NCBI GenBank assembly: GCA_030042375.1 | Contig: JASHZU010000398.1 | Location: forward strand, 1-7,301 | Length of the DNA: 7,301 bases | Reading direction: 5' to 3' | Source: Verrucomicrobiia bacterium | Lineage (GTDB): Bacteria > Verrucomicrobiota > Verrucomicrobiae > Limisphaerales > UBA11358 | In this document: positions 1-6,186 of the stretch, in pieces | Position numbering within the stretch: position 1 is the first letter of the stretch | Layout of the letters: each line of letters starts with the position of its first letter | The notes under the pieces: model-generated | The model's database searches: none | What the model saw: only the letters and a program-made list of their open reading frames with translations | What the model was told of the DNA's origin: nothing | Position numbers and translations under genes: made by a program

Positions 1-426
1 GGCTTTTCCACTTTCAACATTAATATCATCCGGATTTGTGACGGACAGGAGATCCGAAACATCCACGAGGAAGACGTCTTTCGAACTCAACACCTGGAAA
101 TCAGCACCGTTGTCCTCACTAATCGCCACCAGTTTTGCACCCGAGGGGAAAGTGGTGCCTGCCGTATAATTTCCCTCCGCGTTTTCTGCCAATGCCATTC
201 TCGCCAGGAGTTGTTTCGTGTCAAGGGTCACTTTGATGGGAGATGGCAATGTGTAAGTGCCGATGTGGGTTTTATTATTATAGCTATAATTATATGGACT
301 CTGCACTTGAGCGGTCGCGGTGATTGTAGCCAGATTGGTTACCTGGGCGTGAAGGCCGCCTGCCCCGAGGGTCAAAAACGCCATCATCACGGAACCTGCC
401 ATTAATTTTTGATTGATTCTTCTCAT
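1..426 (-). CDS. Secreted protein of unknown function, N-terminal part (cut by left edge)
   Basis: The frame is open from ATG 424-426 to the first base of the window, giving 142 codons with no stop; the C-terminus lies outside. The start is supported by an AAAGGGAAA ribosome-binding stretch at 431-439, a few bases upstream. Residues 1-27 look like a Sec signal peptide: a basic start (MRRINQK), a hydrophobic core around 9-25, and likely cleavage after LHA27 before QVTNL. The mature part starts with a Thr/Ala/Tyr/Asn-rich stretch (about 28-62). A more structured section follows, with FPSGAKL at 93-99, then QVLSSKD and VDVSDLL (111-127). This section resembles residues 68-125 of the secreted protein at 2323-3096, so the two may be distant relatives. 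No catalytic motif is visible and the function is unknown. An internal ATG at codon 9 is a less likely start, since it would remove the basic n-region. It is divergent from the sulfotransferase gene. Confidence 0.82.
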   Translation of the reverse strand, partial: MRRINQKLMAGSVMMAFLTLGAGGLHAQVTNLATITATAQVQSPYNYSYNNKTHIGTYTLPSPIKVTLDTKQLLARMALAENAEGNYTAGTTFPSGAKLVAISEDNGADFQVLSSKDVFLVDVSDLLSVTNPDDINVESGKA

Positions 427-453
427 TCTATTTCCCTTTCAGTCGGTTGGTTG

Positions 454-480
454 ATTATTGCCGTTTGTGATTTAATTCAA
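454..480 (-). promoter_or_regulatory. Candidate promoter of the left secreted-protein gene
   Basis: Read on the minus strand, TTGAAT (480-475) could be a -35 box and AATAAT (459-454; five of six matches to TATAAT) a -10 box, with a short 15-bp spacer. Transcription would start about 20 bases before the ATG at 426, leaving room for the AAAGGGAAA ribosome-binding site. The short spacer makes this a weak call. The -35 overlaps the inverted repeat at 474-499. Confidence 0.25.
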
Positions 481-499
481 GCTTGTTATCAAGCGAATT
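474..499. repeat. Bulged inverted repeat upstream of the left secreted-protein gene
   Basis: The arms AATTCAAGCTTG (474-485) and CAAGCGAATT (490-499) pair over 5+5 bp, with a two-base bulge in the left arm and a TTAT loop. It lies 48-73 bp upstream of the minus-strand start at 426 and overlaps the candidate -35 box, so it could be an operator or a transcript hairpin. No T-run follows on either strand, so it is not a typical intrinsic terminator. Confidence 0.35.
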
Positions 500-676
500 G
501 GCGACAGGTTGTAAAGGGCTCTTTTAAAACAGTCAACGAAAAAAATGTAAAATCGTCCCTTCCGCACATCCAGGCTTTGACCAGGCACGATTCAACCTCC
601 CGTCCTCAACCTGAAATAGCCGGGCCTCTTTCGGTTTGGCTTGCACCGATGCGGGCTTATGGGATTTCATGAGTAG

Positions 677-2233
677 ATGAATGACAGCGCGGCAAAGTTT
701 CAGCGCAATCCTCGAGCTCTTGGACGCTGGCAAAAGGCGCAGGAGCAGCTGCTCGGCGGCCGGACGGGGCCGGCCTTGTCCAGTTATCGCGACCTGGTGC
801 GGCACTATCCGGGGGTGGCGCAGTTGTGGCTGGAGCTGGGCAACGCCGCGACAGCCGAACTCGATTTCGCCCAGGCCAACCTGGCTTACCGCCGGGTGAG
901 GGAACTCGCGCCCGGGAACGCTCCCCTGTTGTGCATGACCGCGCAGCAATATGAACGCCTCCGACAACTGGATGACGCCCGTACCTGCTACGAACAAGCA
1001 GTGGCCGCCGACCCGGACGATGTCGATGCCAGCATCAACCTGGCGGTCTGGCTGGAAAAAGAGCGGCGGCTGGATGAGGCATGGGAATGTGTCGAGGCGA
1101 TTCTGGCGAGGCATCCACGGGATGACCAGGCCAGATATTTCCGGGCGCTCTTGCTGCACCGGAAAAAAAGGAACCCGGAAGCGGAAACGGCCTTGCGCGA
1201 TTTGATTAAGGACGGCCCGCAATATCCCTATGTGAAATACGCCGCGCCGCACCTGCTCGGAGTGGTCCTGGACCAGTTGGGCCAATATGATGAAGCGATG
1301 CGCTGGCTGGTCAATTCCAAGGCCCAGGTGCACACCATCACCGACATCGGGTTGCTGGAAAAAGGTTATGATGAAAGAGACCGGTGGCGGCGGCAACAGC
1401 TCGCGGATTTGACGCCGGAAATGATCCGGCGCTGGCGGCAGGAGCCGCCGGCATCCAAGGAAAAATATCAGGTGGCCTTTCTCGGCGGTCATCCACGCAG
1501 CGGCACGACGTTGTTGGAACAGGTGCTCGATGCCAATCCCGAAGTCCTGGCATTCGACGAACCGACGTCTTTTTCTCAGGAGGTGGAGAAACAAATTGTT
1601 TACAAACCGACGCCGAAAGTCGCCGATCAATTGGATGCGCTGTCCGCCCCTCTCCGGCGCGAGATGCGCCAGCGCTATATCAAAAGCCTCCTGCGCGAAG
1701 TGCCCGGCGAGCCGGCGCAACGGGTGTTGGTGGACAAAAATCCATCGCCCACGATGTCTCTCAATGTCTGGTTGAGGGTATTTCCGGAATTGAAAGTCAT
1801 CATCGCCCTGCGCGATCCGCGTGACGTGATCATCAGTTGCTTTTTCCTGAACATCATGCTCAACGCGACGAACGCGAACTTTTTAACCCTCGAACGCACC
1901 GCCAAACATTATGCGGACTTGATGGATGTCTGGCTGCGGCTGCGCGAATTGGGCGGGTTTGACTGGATTGAATCACGCTACGAAGACGTGGTGGCGGATG
2001 TGGATAAGGAGGGGCGCAGGGTGACAGAATTTCTTGGCCTGAAATGGGACCAAGGCCAGGCGCACTCCCATGAAACCGCGCGACGCAAGGTGCTCTACGC
2101 CCCGACCTATCACGACGTGACGCAGCCGGTTTACAAACGTGCGGTAGGCCGCTGGGAACGTTATGCCGCTGCGCTTGCCCCCGTACAGGCGAAGCTGGCG
2201 CCGTATTGCCGGGCCTTTGGTTATTCGGAATAA
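677..2233 (+). CDS. TPR-repeat sulfotransferase (PAPS-dependent, TPST-like)
   Basis: This 518-residue protein has two parts. Residues 13-182 form five consecutive 34-residue TPR units, with the closing proline at 45, 79, 113 and 147, and probably a sixth unit near 187-220. Residues about 263-518 are a sulfotransferase domain. The 5'-phosphosulfate loop is GHPRSGTTLL (271-280). The 3'-phosphate site is ALRDPRD (377-383), with Ser387 eight residues after Arg379, as in the family. FDEPTSF (293-299) puts Glu295 where tyrosylprotein sulfotransferases carry their catalytic glutamate. The C-terminal VTQPVYKRAVGRWERY (481-496) is also typical. Such enzymes move sulfate from PAPS to a protein or glycan, and the TPRs probably bind the acceptor or a partner; the substrate cannot be told. 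There is no signal peptide or membrane span, so it is probably cytoplasmic. The start is set by an in-frame TAG at 674-676 directly before ATG 677; no good Shine-Dalgarno is present. The gene stands alone on its strand. Confidence 0.93.
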   Translation: MNDSAAKFQRNPRALGRWQKAQEQLLGGRTGPALSSYRDLVRHYPGVAQLWLELGNAATAELDFAQANLAYRRVRELAPGNAPLLCMTAQQYERLRQLDDARTCYEQAVAADPDDVDASINLAVWLEKERRLDEAWECVEAILARHPRDDQARYFRALLLHRKKRNPEAETALRDLIKDGPQYPYVKYAAPHLLGVVLDQLGQYDEAMRWLVNSKAQVHTITDIGLLEKGYDERDRWRRQQLADLTPEMIRRWRQEPPASKEKYQVAFLGGHPRSGTTLLEQVLDANPEVLAFDEPTSFSQEVEKQIVYKPTPKVADQLDALSAPLRREMRQRYIKSLLREVPGEPAQRVLVDKNPSPTMSLNVWLRVFPELKVIIALRDPRDVIISCFFLNIMLNATNANFLTLERTAKHYADLMDVWLRLRELGGFDWIESRYEDVVADVDKEGRRVTEFLGLKWDQGQAHSHETARRKVLYAPTYHDVTQPVYKRAVGRWERYAAALAPVQAKLAPYCRAFGYSE

Positions 2234-2322
2234 AACCTTCTGCTTTTCGACCTCTTGGCGCTGGATGGATTTCACCGCGCCTTGTTGCCCGGCAGGCGCA
2301 GCGTAATGGCATTCACAAAAAG

Positions 2323-3096
2323 CTATGGGCCATAGAAGTAATTGTTTAAGCCTTTGCCGCTGCCGCTGGTATCGACGGTTCCACTGGCGGTGGTGTATTG
2401 GATGTCGAGAAACCAGTTGTTGGCATTGTCCGCAGACGTTAAATCGGCTTTTCCGCTCCAGGTCGTCGGGACGTTTTGGGTGCTCCAGTTCTGGGTGAAG
2501 GTAACGGTCGCCCCTCCAAAAAGGTAAAGGTCCGTATAAGGAAGATAAACATTATTATCCAAAAGCTCGCAATACCCGTCATCATAAGTGGTATAGGTAA
2601 AACTGCTGTAGGAGTTGGAGGCACTTTCGGGGTTGATTATGTTGGTGCCGGTCGCCGTGCCTTTTAAGTAACTGGCGCCGGGATCCAAAAAATAATATAC
2701 GATAAAATAATTATTCGTTCCGGCACTGGCATCATAGAGCACGTTTGTTCCCGTTTTATCCGTCACTACGACATCGCCGCCGTTGGTTCCTTGATTCAAG
2801 TCCCAGCTAATCTCCAGCTTGGACCCCGACGGCCAGTTCGTGTTGGCCCAATGTCCAAAAAGATTTAACAAAAAAGTGTTATTGATCGTCGATTTCCCGA
2901 TAACGCCGGTTAACGTACGCCCGGAGCCGGACACGAACTCCGGCCCGTTGGTAATCACCGTGATGGACACCGACAAGGCGCTGAAGTTAGTGGTGATTGC
3001 AATGCCCGGTGTGAGGATCGCTTTGGCGTTCGGTGTAAAAAATGCCAGCGCAGTTATCGCCGCAAAGATGCAGGGCAGGGATTTGATGGTCTTCAT
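2323..3096 (-). CDS. Secreted Asn/Thr/Ser-rich protein of unknown function
   Basis: The protein has 257 residues from ATG 3094-3096. I chose this start because AAGG lies 10 bases upstream (3107-3110) and because it gives a clean signal peptide: MKTIK, a hydrophobic core at about 9-21, and likely cleavage after NAKA26. The frame stays open to an ATG at 3174, but those 26 extra residues are polar and charged and would bury the signal. The mature protein is rich in Asn, Thr, Ser, Gly and aromatic residues, with no further membrane span and no PEP-CTERM or LPXTG tail; it ends NNYFYGP. WPSGSKL (88-94) followed by DVVVTDK and NVLYDAS matches the order of motifs in the secreted protein at 1-426. Probable beta-rich exported protein, surface or periplasmic; I recognise no catalytic domain. 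Cys9 within LPC lies too early in the signal to be a convincing lipobox. It is convergent with the sulfotransferase gene and divergent from rlmN. Confidence 0.82.
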   Translation of the reverse strand: MKTIKSLPCIFAAITALAFFTPNAKAILTPGIAITTNFSALSVSITVITNGPEFVSGSGRTLTGVIGKSTINNTFLLNLFGHWANTNWPSGSKLEISWDLNQGTNGGDVVVTDKTGTNVLYDASAGTNNYFIVYYFLDPGASYLKGTATGTNIINPESASNSYSSFTYTTYDDGYCELLDNNVYLPYTDLYLFGGATVTFTQNWSTQNVPTTWSGKADLTSADNANNWFLDIQYTTASGTVDTSGSGKGLNNYFYGP

Positions 3097-3173
3097 AATT
3101 TTGTTGCCTTCGTTTTCCACAGTTTTCATCCCCCGCCGTGAAGTTTTAGGAACCCTTCGTGAACCTGAACCCA

Positions 3174-3202
3174 TAGATGCGACCGTACGCCCTTCTTGTC
3201 AA
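3174..3202 (-). promoter_or_regulatory. Candidate promoter of the secreted-protein gene at 2323-3096
   Basis: On the minus strand a perfect consensus -35, TTGACA, lies at 3202-3197. No strong -10 follows: the hexamers near 3179-3172 (CATCTA at 17 bp, TCTATG at 19 bp) match TATAAT poorly. If used, the transcript would start around 3160-3170 with a leader of roughly 70 bases, downstream of the alternative ATG at 3174. That would agree with translation starting at 3096. A weak -10 with a nearby palindrome would suit an activator-dependent promoter, but this is inference. Confidence 0.35.
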
Positions 3203-3232
3203 GCAATGTTTTGGAAGAAATTAACGATTGCC

Positions 3233-3248
3233 ATAACGGTACCGTTAT
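3233..3248. promoter_or_regulatory. Perfect 16-bp palindrome, candidate operator
   Basis: ATAACGGTACCGTTAT is identical to its own reverse complement over all 16 bases, with no spacer. It lies 137 bp upstream of the minus-strand start at 3096, about 30 bp upstream of the TTGACA -35 candidate, and 102 bp upstream of the rlmN start. An uninterrupted dyad of this length is the shape expected for the site of a dimeric helix-turn-helix regulator. No regulator gene is present in the window, so neither the binding protein nor the regulated gene can be named. Confidence 0.5.
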
Positions 3249-3257
3249 AGATGGTCA

Positions 3258-3272
3258 TCCGGCGCCACCGGA
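3258..3272. repeat. Short inverted repeat (5-bp arms)
   Basis: TCCGG (3258-3262) and CCGGA (3268-3272) are perfect inverted arms around a five-base spacer. It lies ten bases to the right of the 16-bp palindrome. A dyad this short could easily arise by chance; it is listed because it belongs to a run of three. Confidence 0.3.
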
Positions 3273-3277
3273 ATAAC

Positions 3278-3296
3278 ACGCCCTCCAATTGGGCGT
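3278..3296. repeat. Hairpin-forming inverted repeat upstream of rlmN
   Basis: ACGCCC (3278-3283) and GGGCGT (3291-3296) pair perfectly around a seven-base loop. On the plus strand a T-rich tract follows only about 20 bases later, and no plus-strand gene precedes it, so a terminator role is doubtful. It could be an operator, a hairpin in the rlmN leader, or part of an intergenic repeat. Confidence 0.4.
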
Positions 3297-3349
3297 TGGA
3301 ATTTGGATGTTCTGTTCTTTTTTCATTTTTAATTTAGTATTGTTGCTAA

Positions 3350-4432
3350 ATGTTGCCTGACATCAAATCATTGACCCGCGAGGAATTGGAAGCCCAATTC
3401 AAAATGTGGGGCGAGCCCGTCTATCGCGTCGCGCAACTGCTCGATTGGCTCTACACCCGCCGCGTCAACAGTTGGGACGCCATGACCAATCTGCCGAAAG
3501 GCCTGCGTGAGAAACTGCGCGAACATTTTTCGCTACAGGCCATGGAACTGGTCCGCAAACAGGGCTCACCGGACACCACGCGAAAATTTCTCTGGCGGCT
3601 GGCCGATCACTCGCTCATCGAGAGCGTTCTCATTCCCGCCAATCCCGCCCTGTACGGCGAGGCCAGCGACCGCCATACCCTCTGCATTTCCACGCAGGTC
3701 GGTTGCGCCTACGGCTGCAAATTCTGCGCCAGCGGCCTGGACGGCTGGAAACGCAACCTGCAACCCGGCGAAATCATCGAACAGGTCCTCGCCGTCGAGC
3801 GGGCGCAAGAGTCATCGTCCAAAGAAACCGGCCGCGCCGTGGACAACATCGTCGTCATGGGCATGGGCGAGCCGCTGGCGAATTACGATAACCTGCTTGC
3901 AGCGCTGAAAATTTTAAATGCGCCGTGGGGCGGCGGCATTGGCGCGCGCAAGATCACCATCTCCACCAGCGGCCTGGCCCCACAAATCCGCAAGCTGGCG
4001 GATGAGCCGTTGCAATTTCGCCTCGCGATTTCCCTGCACGGCGCCACCGACGACGTGCGCGGTAAAATCATGCCCGTGAACAAAAAATATCCGCTCAAGG
4101 AACTCGTCGCCGCTTGTGAAGAATACCAGGCCAAAAAGGGCCGCATGATGACGCTGGAATATATTTTGATTGCCGGCGTGAACGATTCCATCGAACAAAC
4201 GAAACCACTCGCCGCGCTCGCCAAAAAGATTTTTGCGAAAGTAAATCTTATTCCCTACAACACCGTGGAAGGCCTGCCGTGGGAACGCCCTGCCGAAGAC
4301 GTTTGCGAACGCTTCCTCGAAGCGCTCGAAAAGCAAAATGTCACCGCCACCCTGCGCCGTGAAAAAGGCCACGACATTGATGCTGCGTGTGGACAATTGC
4401 GGCTCAAGACCGAGCGGGAACTGGCGGTATAA
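3350..4432 (+). CDS. rlmN: Dual-specificity RNA methyltransferase RlmN (23S rRNA A2503)
   Basis: This is a 360-residue radical-SAM enzyme that methylates C2 of A2503 in 23S rRNA; in well-studied bacteria it also methylates A37 of some tRNAs. It acts in the cytoplasm and uses a cysteine-borne methyl group. The iron-sulfur cluster motif CX3CX2C is Cys119, Cys123 and Cys126. The two catalytic cysteines are present: Cys112, seven residues before the cluster as in E. coli (Cys118), and Cys347 in DIDAACGQL (E. coli Cys355). GMGEP is at 171-175, followed by the ITISTSGL and RLAISLHG segments typical of the family. Length is normal and no catalytic residue seems missing. The start at 3350 gives the usual N-terminus (DIKSLTREELEAQF); no Shine-Dalgarno is visible in the T-rich leader. 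The Cys347 motif separates it from Cfr only partly, but the housekeeping-like sequence favours RlmN. It stands alone on its strand, and its stop is 5 bp from the stop of the convergent glycosyltransferase gene. Confidence 0.96.
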   Translation: MLPDIKSLTREELEAQFKMWGEPVYRVAQLLDWLYTRRVNSWDAMTNLPKGLREKLREHFSLQAMELVRKQGSPDTTRKFLWRLADHSLIESVLIPANPALYGEASDRHTLCISTQVGCAYGCKFCASGLDGWKRNLQPGEIIEQVLAVERAQESSSKETGRAVDNIVVMGMGEPLANYDNLLAALKILNAPWGGGIGARKITISTSGLAPQIRKLADEPLQFRLAISLHGATDDVRGKIMPVNKKYPLKELVAACEEYQAKKGRMMTLEYILIAGVNDSIEQTKPLAALAKKIFAKVNLIPYNTVEGLPWERPAEDVCERFLEALEKQNVTATLRREKGHDIDAACGQLRLKTERELAV

Positions 4433-4437
4433 ATCGT

Positions 4438-6117
4438 TTAGAGCGCCGTCGGGTTGCGCTTGAAGATGTCGATGGTCAACGGTTCGACTTTGGCGCGGGA
4501 ACTGGCGGACGCGATTTGATTGGTGGAATTGTCCCGCAGGACTCCATCATCGTCGGCCACCATCTTGTACTGCTTGCCGGCGTACTGGGAGAACCACTTG
4601 AAAATCGTTTGGTCGGACGATGGCCGGACGTCCCATGAATCGGGATTGGGAACCAGGACAAGATACTCCGGCTTGGTCAATTCAATCTCGCTGATCATTT
4701 CCTTCTGCATTTGCTGCGCGTACGGCTGCGGCTCCATCAGCGGATACATGTACATATAGCCTGTGGCCGAATGCCGTTGCGCATAAAAGTAAATCTCCGG
4801 CTCCGAGCCGATGACCGCCACCGTCTCCTTGGTCTTGGAATGGTCCCGGATGTAATCGCCCACAGCCGCCATGTCGGTAAACGGCGCATCGCCAGTATAA
4901 ATAATCCGGCTGATGGCATTGGCGGGCAGCTGGAAAAAGAACTCGCGCTGCTGGTACACCGACCAGCCCAAAACCAAAAGACAGAGCAACGGCGGCACTA
5001 CTTTGAAAAAATTTTTCTCTGTGGCGAATTGCAGGGAAACCACCGCCATGCCCACAAACATCGCCAGCGCCGGGAGCAAAAGGACAAAGTAATGCTCGCG
5101 AAAATCCAGGCCAATCGCCGTCGCCAAGATCGAAAAGAACGAAAATGCGGTGGCAAAAAGGATTTGGTTCCGATATGCGCGGTCCCGCAGCACGAAAGGC
5201 AAACTGACCAGAATGAATCCCAAAAAGCCGAAATAGATGGGCCATTTCTTGTGAGCGTAATCGGAAAGCCTCATCAGGCCTTCGTGCGGGTTCACTTCCG
5301 TGACATAAGACGAGGCGTAGGTGTACGTCCAGAACCAGAATTTGGGGAAGACCCCGGCGTACTTCAGGTAAAGGCATGCCAATCCAACTGGCATCAGCAT
5401 CCCGAAGCCCAGGGCGAAAAGCTTTTTGAAGCAGGTGGGGCTGAAAAGCGCTTTGTTTTTAATGGCGTTGCCCATCACCGCGGCCACAGCAAAAAGGCAG
5501 AAGCAAATGCCCTGCTGTTTCATCAAAAAAGCGAGACCGTAGAGGATTCCGCTATAGAACAACTTGCCGGTATCGTGGGATTCTTCGGCGTTCCATAGCA
5601 GGAGCGTTGCGGGAATTGCGAACAGGAGGACGAACTGGTTGGCATGCGCAGCCATTCCCATGACCACAGGGCTGACCGACAAAACGCCAAACGTGGCGCA
5701 GGCGAACAGGCCGGCGGTTGCGCCAAACAATTTTCGCGCGAGCAGAAAAACAAAAATAATCGTCAGGCTGTTGACAACCATGAGCGTGGCGTGGATTCCT
5801 GCAATGCTTTGCCCGAAAATAGACATGCCCAATGCGTAGGCGAAATAGGTGCCGGGCAATTTCATGTTCCACGCCAGGTCATACGGCGGAATGCCTTGGA
5901 GGAGCAATTGGCCCGCGTAGGCGTATTCGCCCTCATCCCGCTCCAGCGGCATGTCCAGCAGCCGGTACCGGATCTGCCCCACCATCAGCAGCACCAGCAA
6001 TACGCCCAGCCATGGCCACAAATCAACCAGCGTGCGGCGCGGGGCCGCAGTATAACGAAAGTCCAACGGATTTTCCATTTGGCTCAGAAAGAGCAAGGAA
6101 CGGGCCATAATCACCAA
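4438..6117 (-). CDS. Membrane glycosyltransferase, GT-C fold (GT39/ArnT/PMT-like)
   Basis: This protein of up to 559 residues has about ten or eleven hydrophobic spans between residues 33 and 388, and a soluble C-terminal part from about 395. The first loop after span 1 carries ERDEGEYAYAGQLLLQG (59-75), then PPYDLAWNMKLPG (77-89). Acidic residues here (Asp61, Glu62) are the usual catalytic site of GT-C enzymes that take sugar from a polyprenyl-phosphate donor. That fits a GT39-like family acting on the periplasmic face of the inner membrane; donor and acceptor (protein, lipid or glycan) are unknown. The start is uncertain. TTG at 6117-6115 has GAGG seven bases upstream, GTG follows at 6114, ATG is at 6108, and a second ATG at 6078 gives MENPLDF. 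All leave the membrane and catalytic part intact. The C-terminal domain carries no motif I recognise. It is convergent with rlmN and divergent from the GH28-like gene. Confidence 0.88.
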   Translation of the reverse strand: MVIMARSLLFLSQMENPLDFRYTAAPRRTLVDLWPWLGVLLVLLMVGQIRYRLLDMPLERDEGEYAYAGQLLLQGIPPYDLAWNMKLPGTYFAYALGMSIFGQSIAGIHATLMVVNSLTIIFVFLLARKLFGATAGLFACATFGVLSVSPVVMGMAAHANQFVLLFAIPATLLLWNAEESHDTGKLFYSGILYGLAFLMKQQGICFCLFAVAAVMGNAIKNKALFSPTCFKKLFALGFGMLMPVGLACLYLKYAGVFPKFWFWTYTYASSYVTEVNPHEGLMRLSDYAHKKWPIYFGFLGFILVSLPFVLRDRAYRNQILFATAFSFFSILATAIGLDFREHYFVLLLPALAMFVGMAVVSLQFATEKNFFKVVPPLLCLLVLGWSVYQQREFFFQLPANAISRIIYTGDAPFTDMAAVGDYIRDHSKTKETVAVIGSEPEIYFYAQRHSATGYMYMYPLMEPQPYAQQMQKEMISEIELTKPEYLVLVPNPDSWDVRPSSDQTIFKWFSQYAGKQYKMVADDDGVLRDNSTNQIASASSRAKVEPLTIDIFKRNPTAL

Positions 6118-6124
6118 AAAAAAG

Positions 6125-6128
6125 CCTC
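6125..6128 (-). promoter_or_regulatory. Ribosome-binding site of the glycosyltransferase gene (start-deciding)
   Basis: GAGG on the minus strand (6128-6125) is followed by C and a run of T. It stands 7 bases before TTG 6117, 10 before GTG 6114 and 16 before ATG 6108. The spacing favours TTG or GTG over the first ATG, if this site is used. Confidence 0.4.
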
Positions 6129-6137
6129 AATAATATC

Positions 6138-6154
6138 GAAAACGGGAGGTTTTC
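6138..6154. repeat. Inverted repeat (6-bp arms, 5-base loop)
   Basis: GAAAAC (6138-6143) and GTTTTC (6149-6154) are perfect inverted arms around GGGAG. It lies just upstream of the glycosyltransferase start in the divergent region. No T-run follows directly on either strand, so a terminator is unlikely; it may be an operator half-site pair. Confidence 0.4.
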
Positions 6155-6166
6155 CTGACATTCCTA

Positions 6167-6176
6167 GTTCTAGAAC
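6167..6176. repeat. 10-bp palindrome GTTCTAGAAC
   Basis: A perfect 10-bp palindrome, about midway in the 106-bp divergent region. Its centre is 28 bp from the centre of the palindrome at 6195-6204. A palindrome of this length alone can occur by chance; the clustering is what makes it notable. Confidence 0.35.
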
Positions 6177-6186
6177 GAAATCAAAC

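Larger units (their letters stand above)
427..676. other. Divergent intergenic region
   Basis: This 250-bp region separates the outward-reading genes starting at 426 (minus) and 677 (plus), so both promoters should lie here. It is more A+T-rich than the flanking coding sequence, mainly in the part from about 430 to 555. It contains the ribosome-binding site and a weak candidate promoter of the minus gene, and a bulged inverted repeat at 474-499. For the plus gene a TAAAAT hexamer at 548-553 is a possible -10 box, but no good -35 stands at a normal distance. An 87-codon frame at 409-672 is not convincing as a gene. Confidence 0.6.
3097..3349. other. Divergent intergenic region with a cluster of dyads
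   Basis: This 253-bp region separates the secreted-protein gene (minus, start 3096) from rlmN (plus, start 3350). It holds the ribosome-binding site (3107-3110) and a candidate promoter of the minus gene (3174-3202), a perfect 16-bp palindrome (3233-3248), two further inverted repeats (3258-3272 and 3278-3296), and a T-rich stretch (about 3310-3345) directly before rlmN. I could not identify a convincing -35/-10 pair for rlmN. No small gene is supported here. Confidence 0.6.

Noticed and set aside
409..672. 87-codon frame on plus ending just before the sulfotransferase start
   Set aside because: It overlaps the signal peptide region of the minus-strand secreted gene, has no good ribosome-binding site, and shows no protein-like pattern beyond one hydrophobic stretch.
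533..1720. 395-codon open frame on the minus strand across the sulfotransferase gene
   Set aside because: It lies opposite a gene with clear TPR and PAPS-binding motifs. Its translation is rich in Arg, Pro, Gln and Phe with no domain, as expected of an antisense shadow in GC-rich DNA.
2257..2299. Possible intrinsic terminator between the sulfotransferase and the convergent secreted gene
   Set aside because: GCGCCT (2277-2282) pairs with AGGCGC (2294-2299), and GGCGC (2257-2261) can compete for the same arm, but no T-run follows on either strand and the loops are long.
3068..3096. Lipoprotein signal for the protein at 2323-3096 (LPC at residues 7-9)
   Set aside because: The cysteine falls before the hydrophobic core, not after it, and a normal Sec cleavage site follows at residue 26.
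2819..3250. 143-codon frame on plus opposite the secreted-protein gene
   Set aside because: It is antisense to a gene with signal peptide and ribosome-binding site and runs through the intergenic palindrome; no recognisable motif.
3914..4396. 160-codon frame on minus opposite rlmN
   Set aside because: rlmN is unmistakable on the other strand, and the antisense translation shows no domain.
4711..5598. 295-codon frame on plus opposite the membrane glycosyltransferase
   Set aside because: The translation is dominated by Arg, His, Gln and Lys, the complement of hydrophobic membrane spans on the other strand; it is a shadow.
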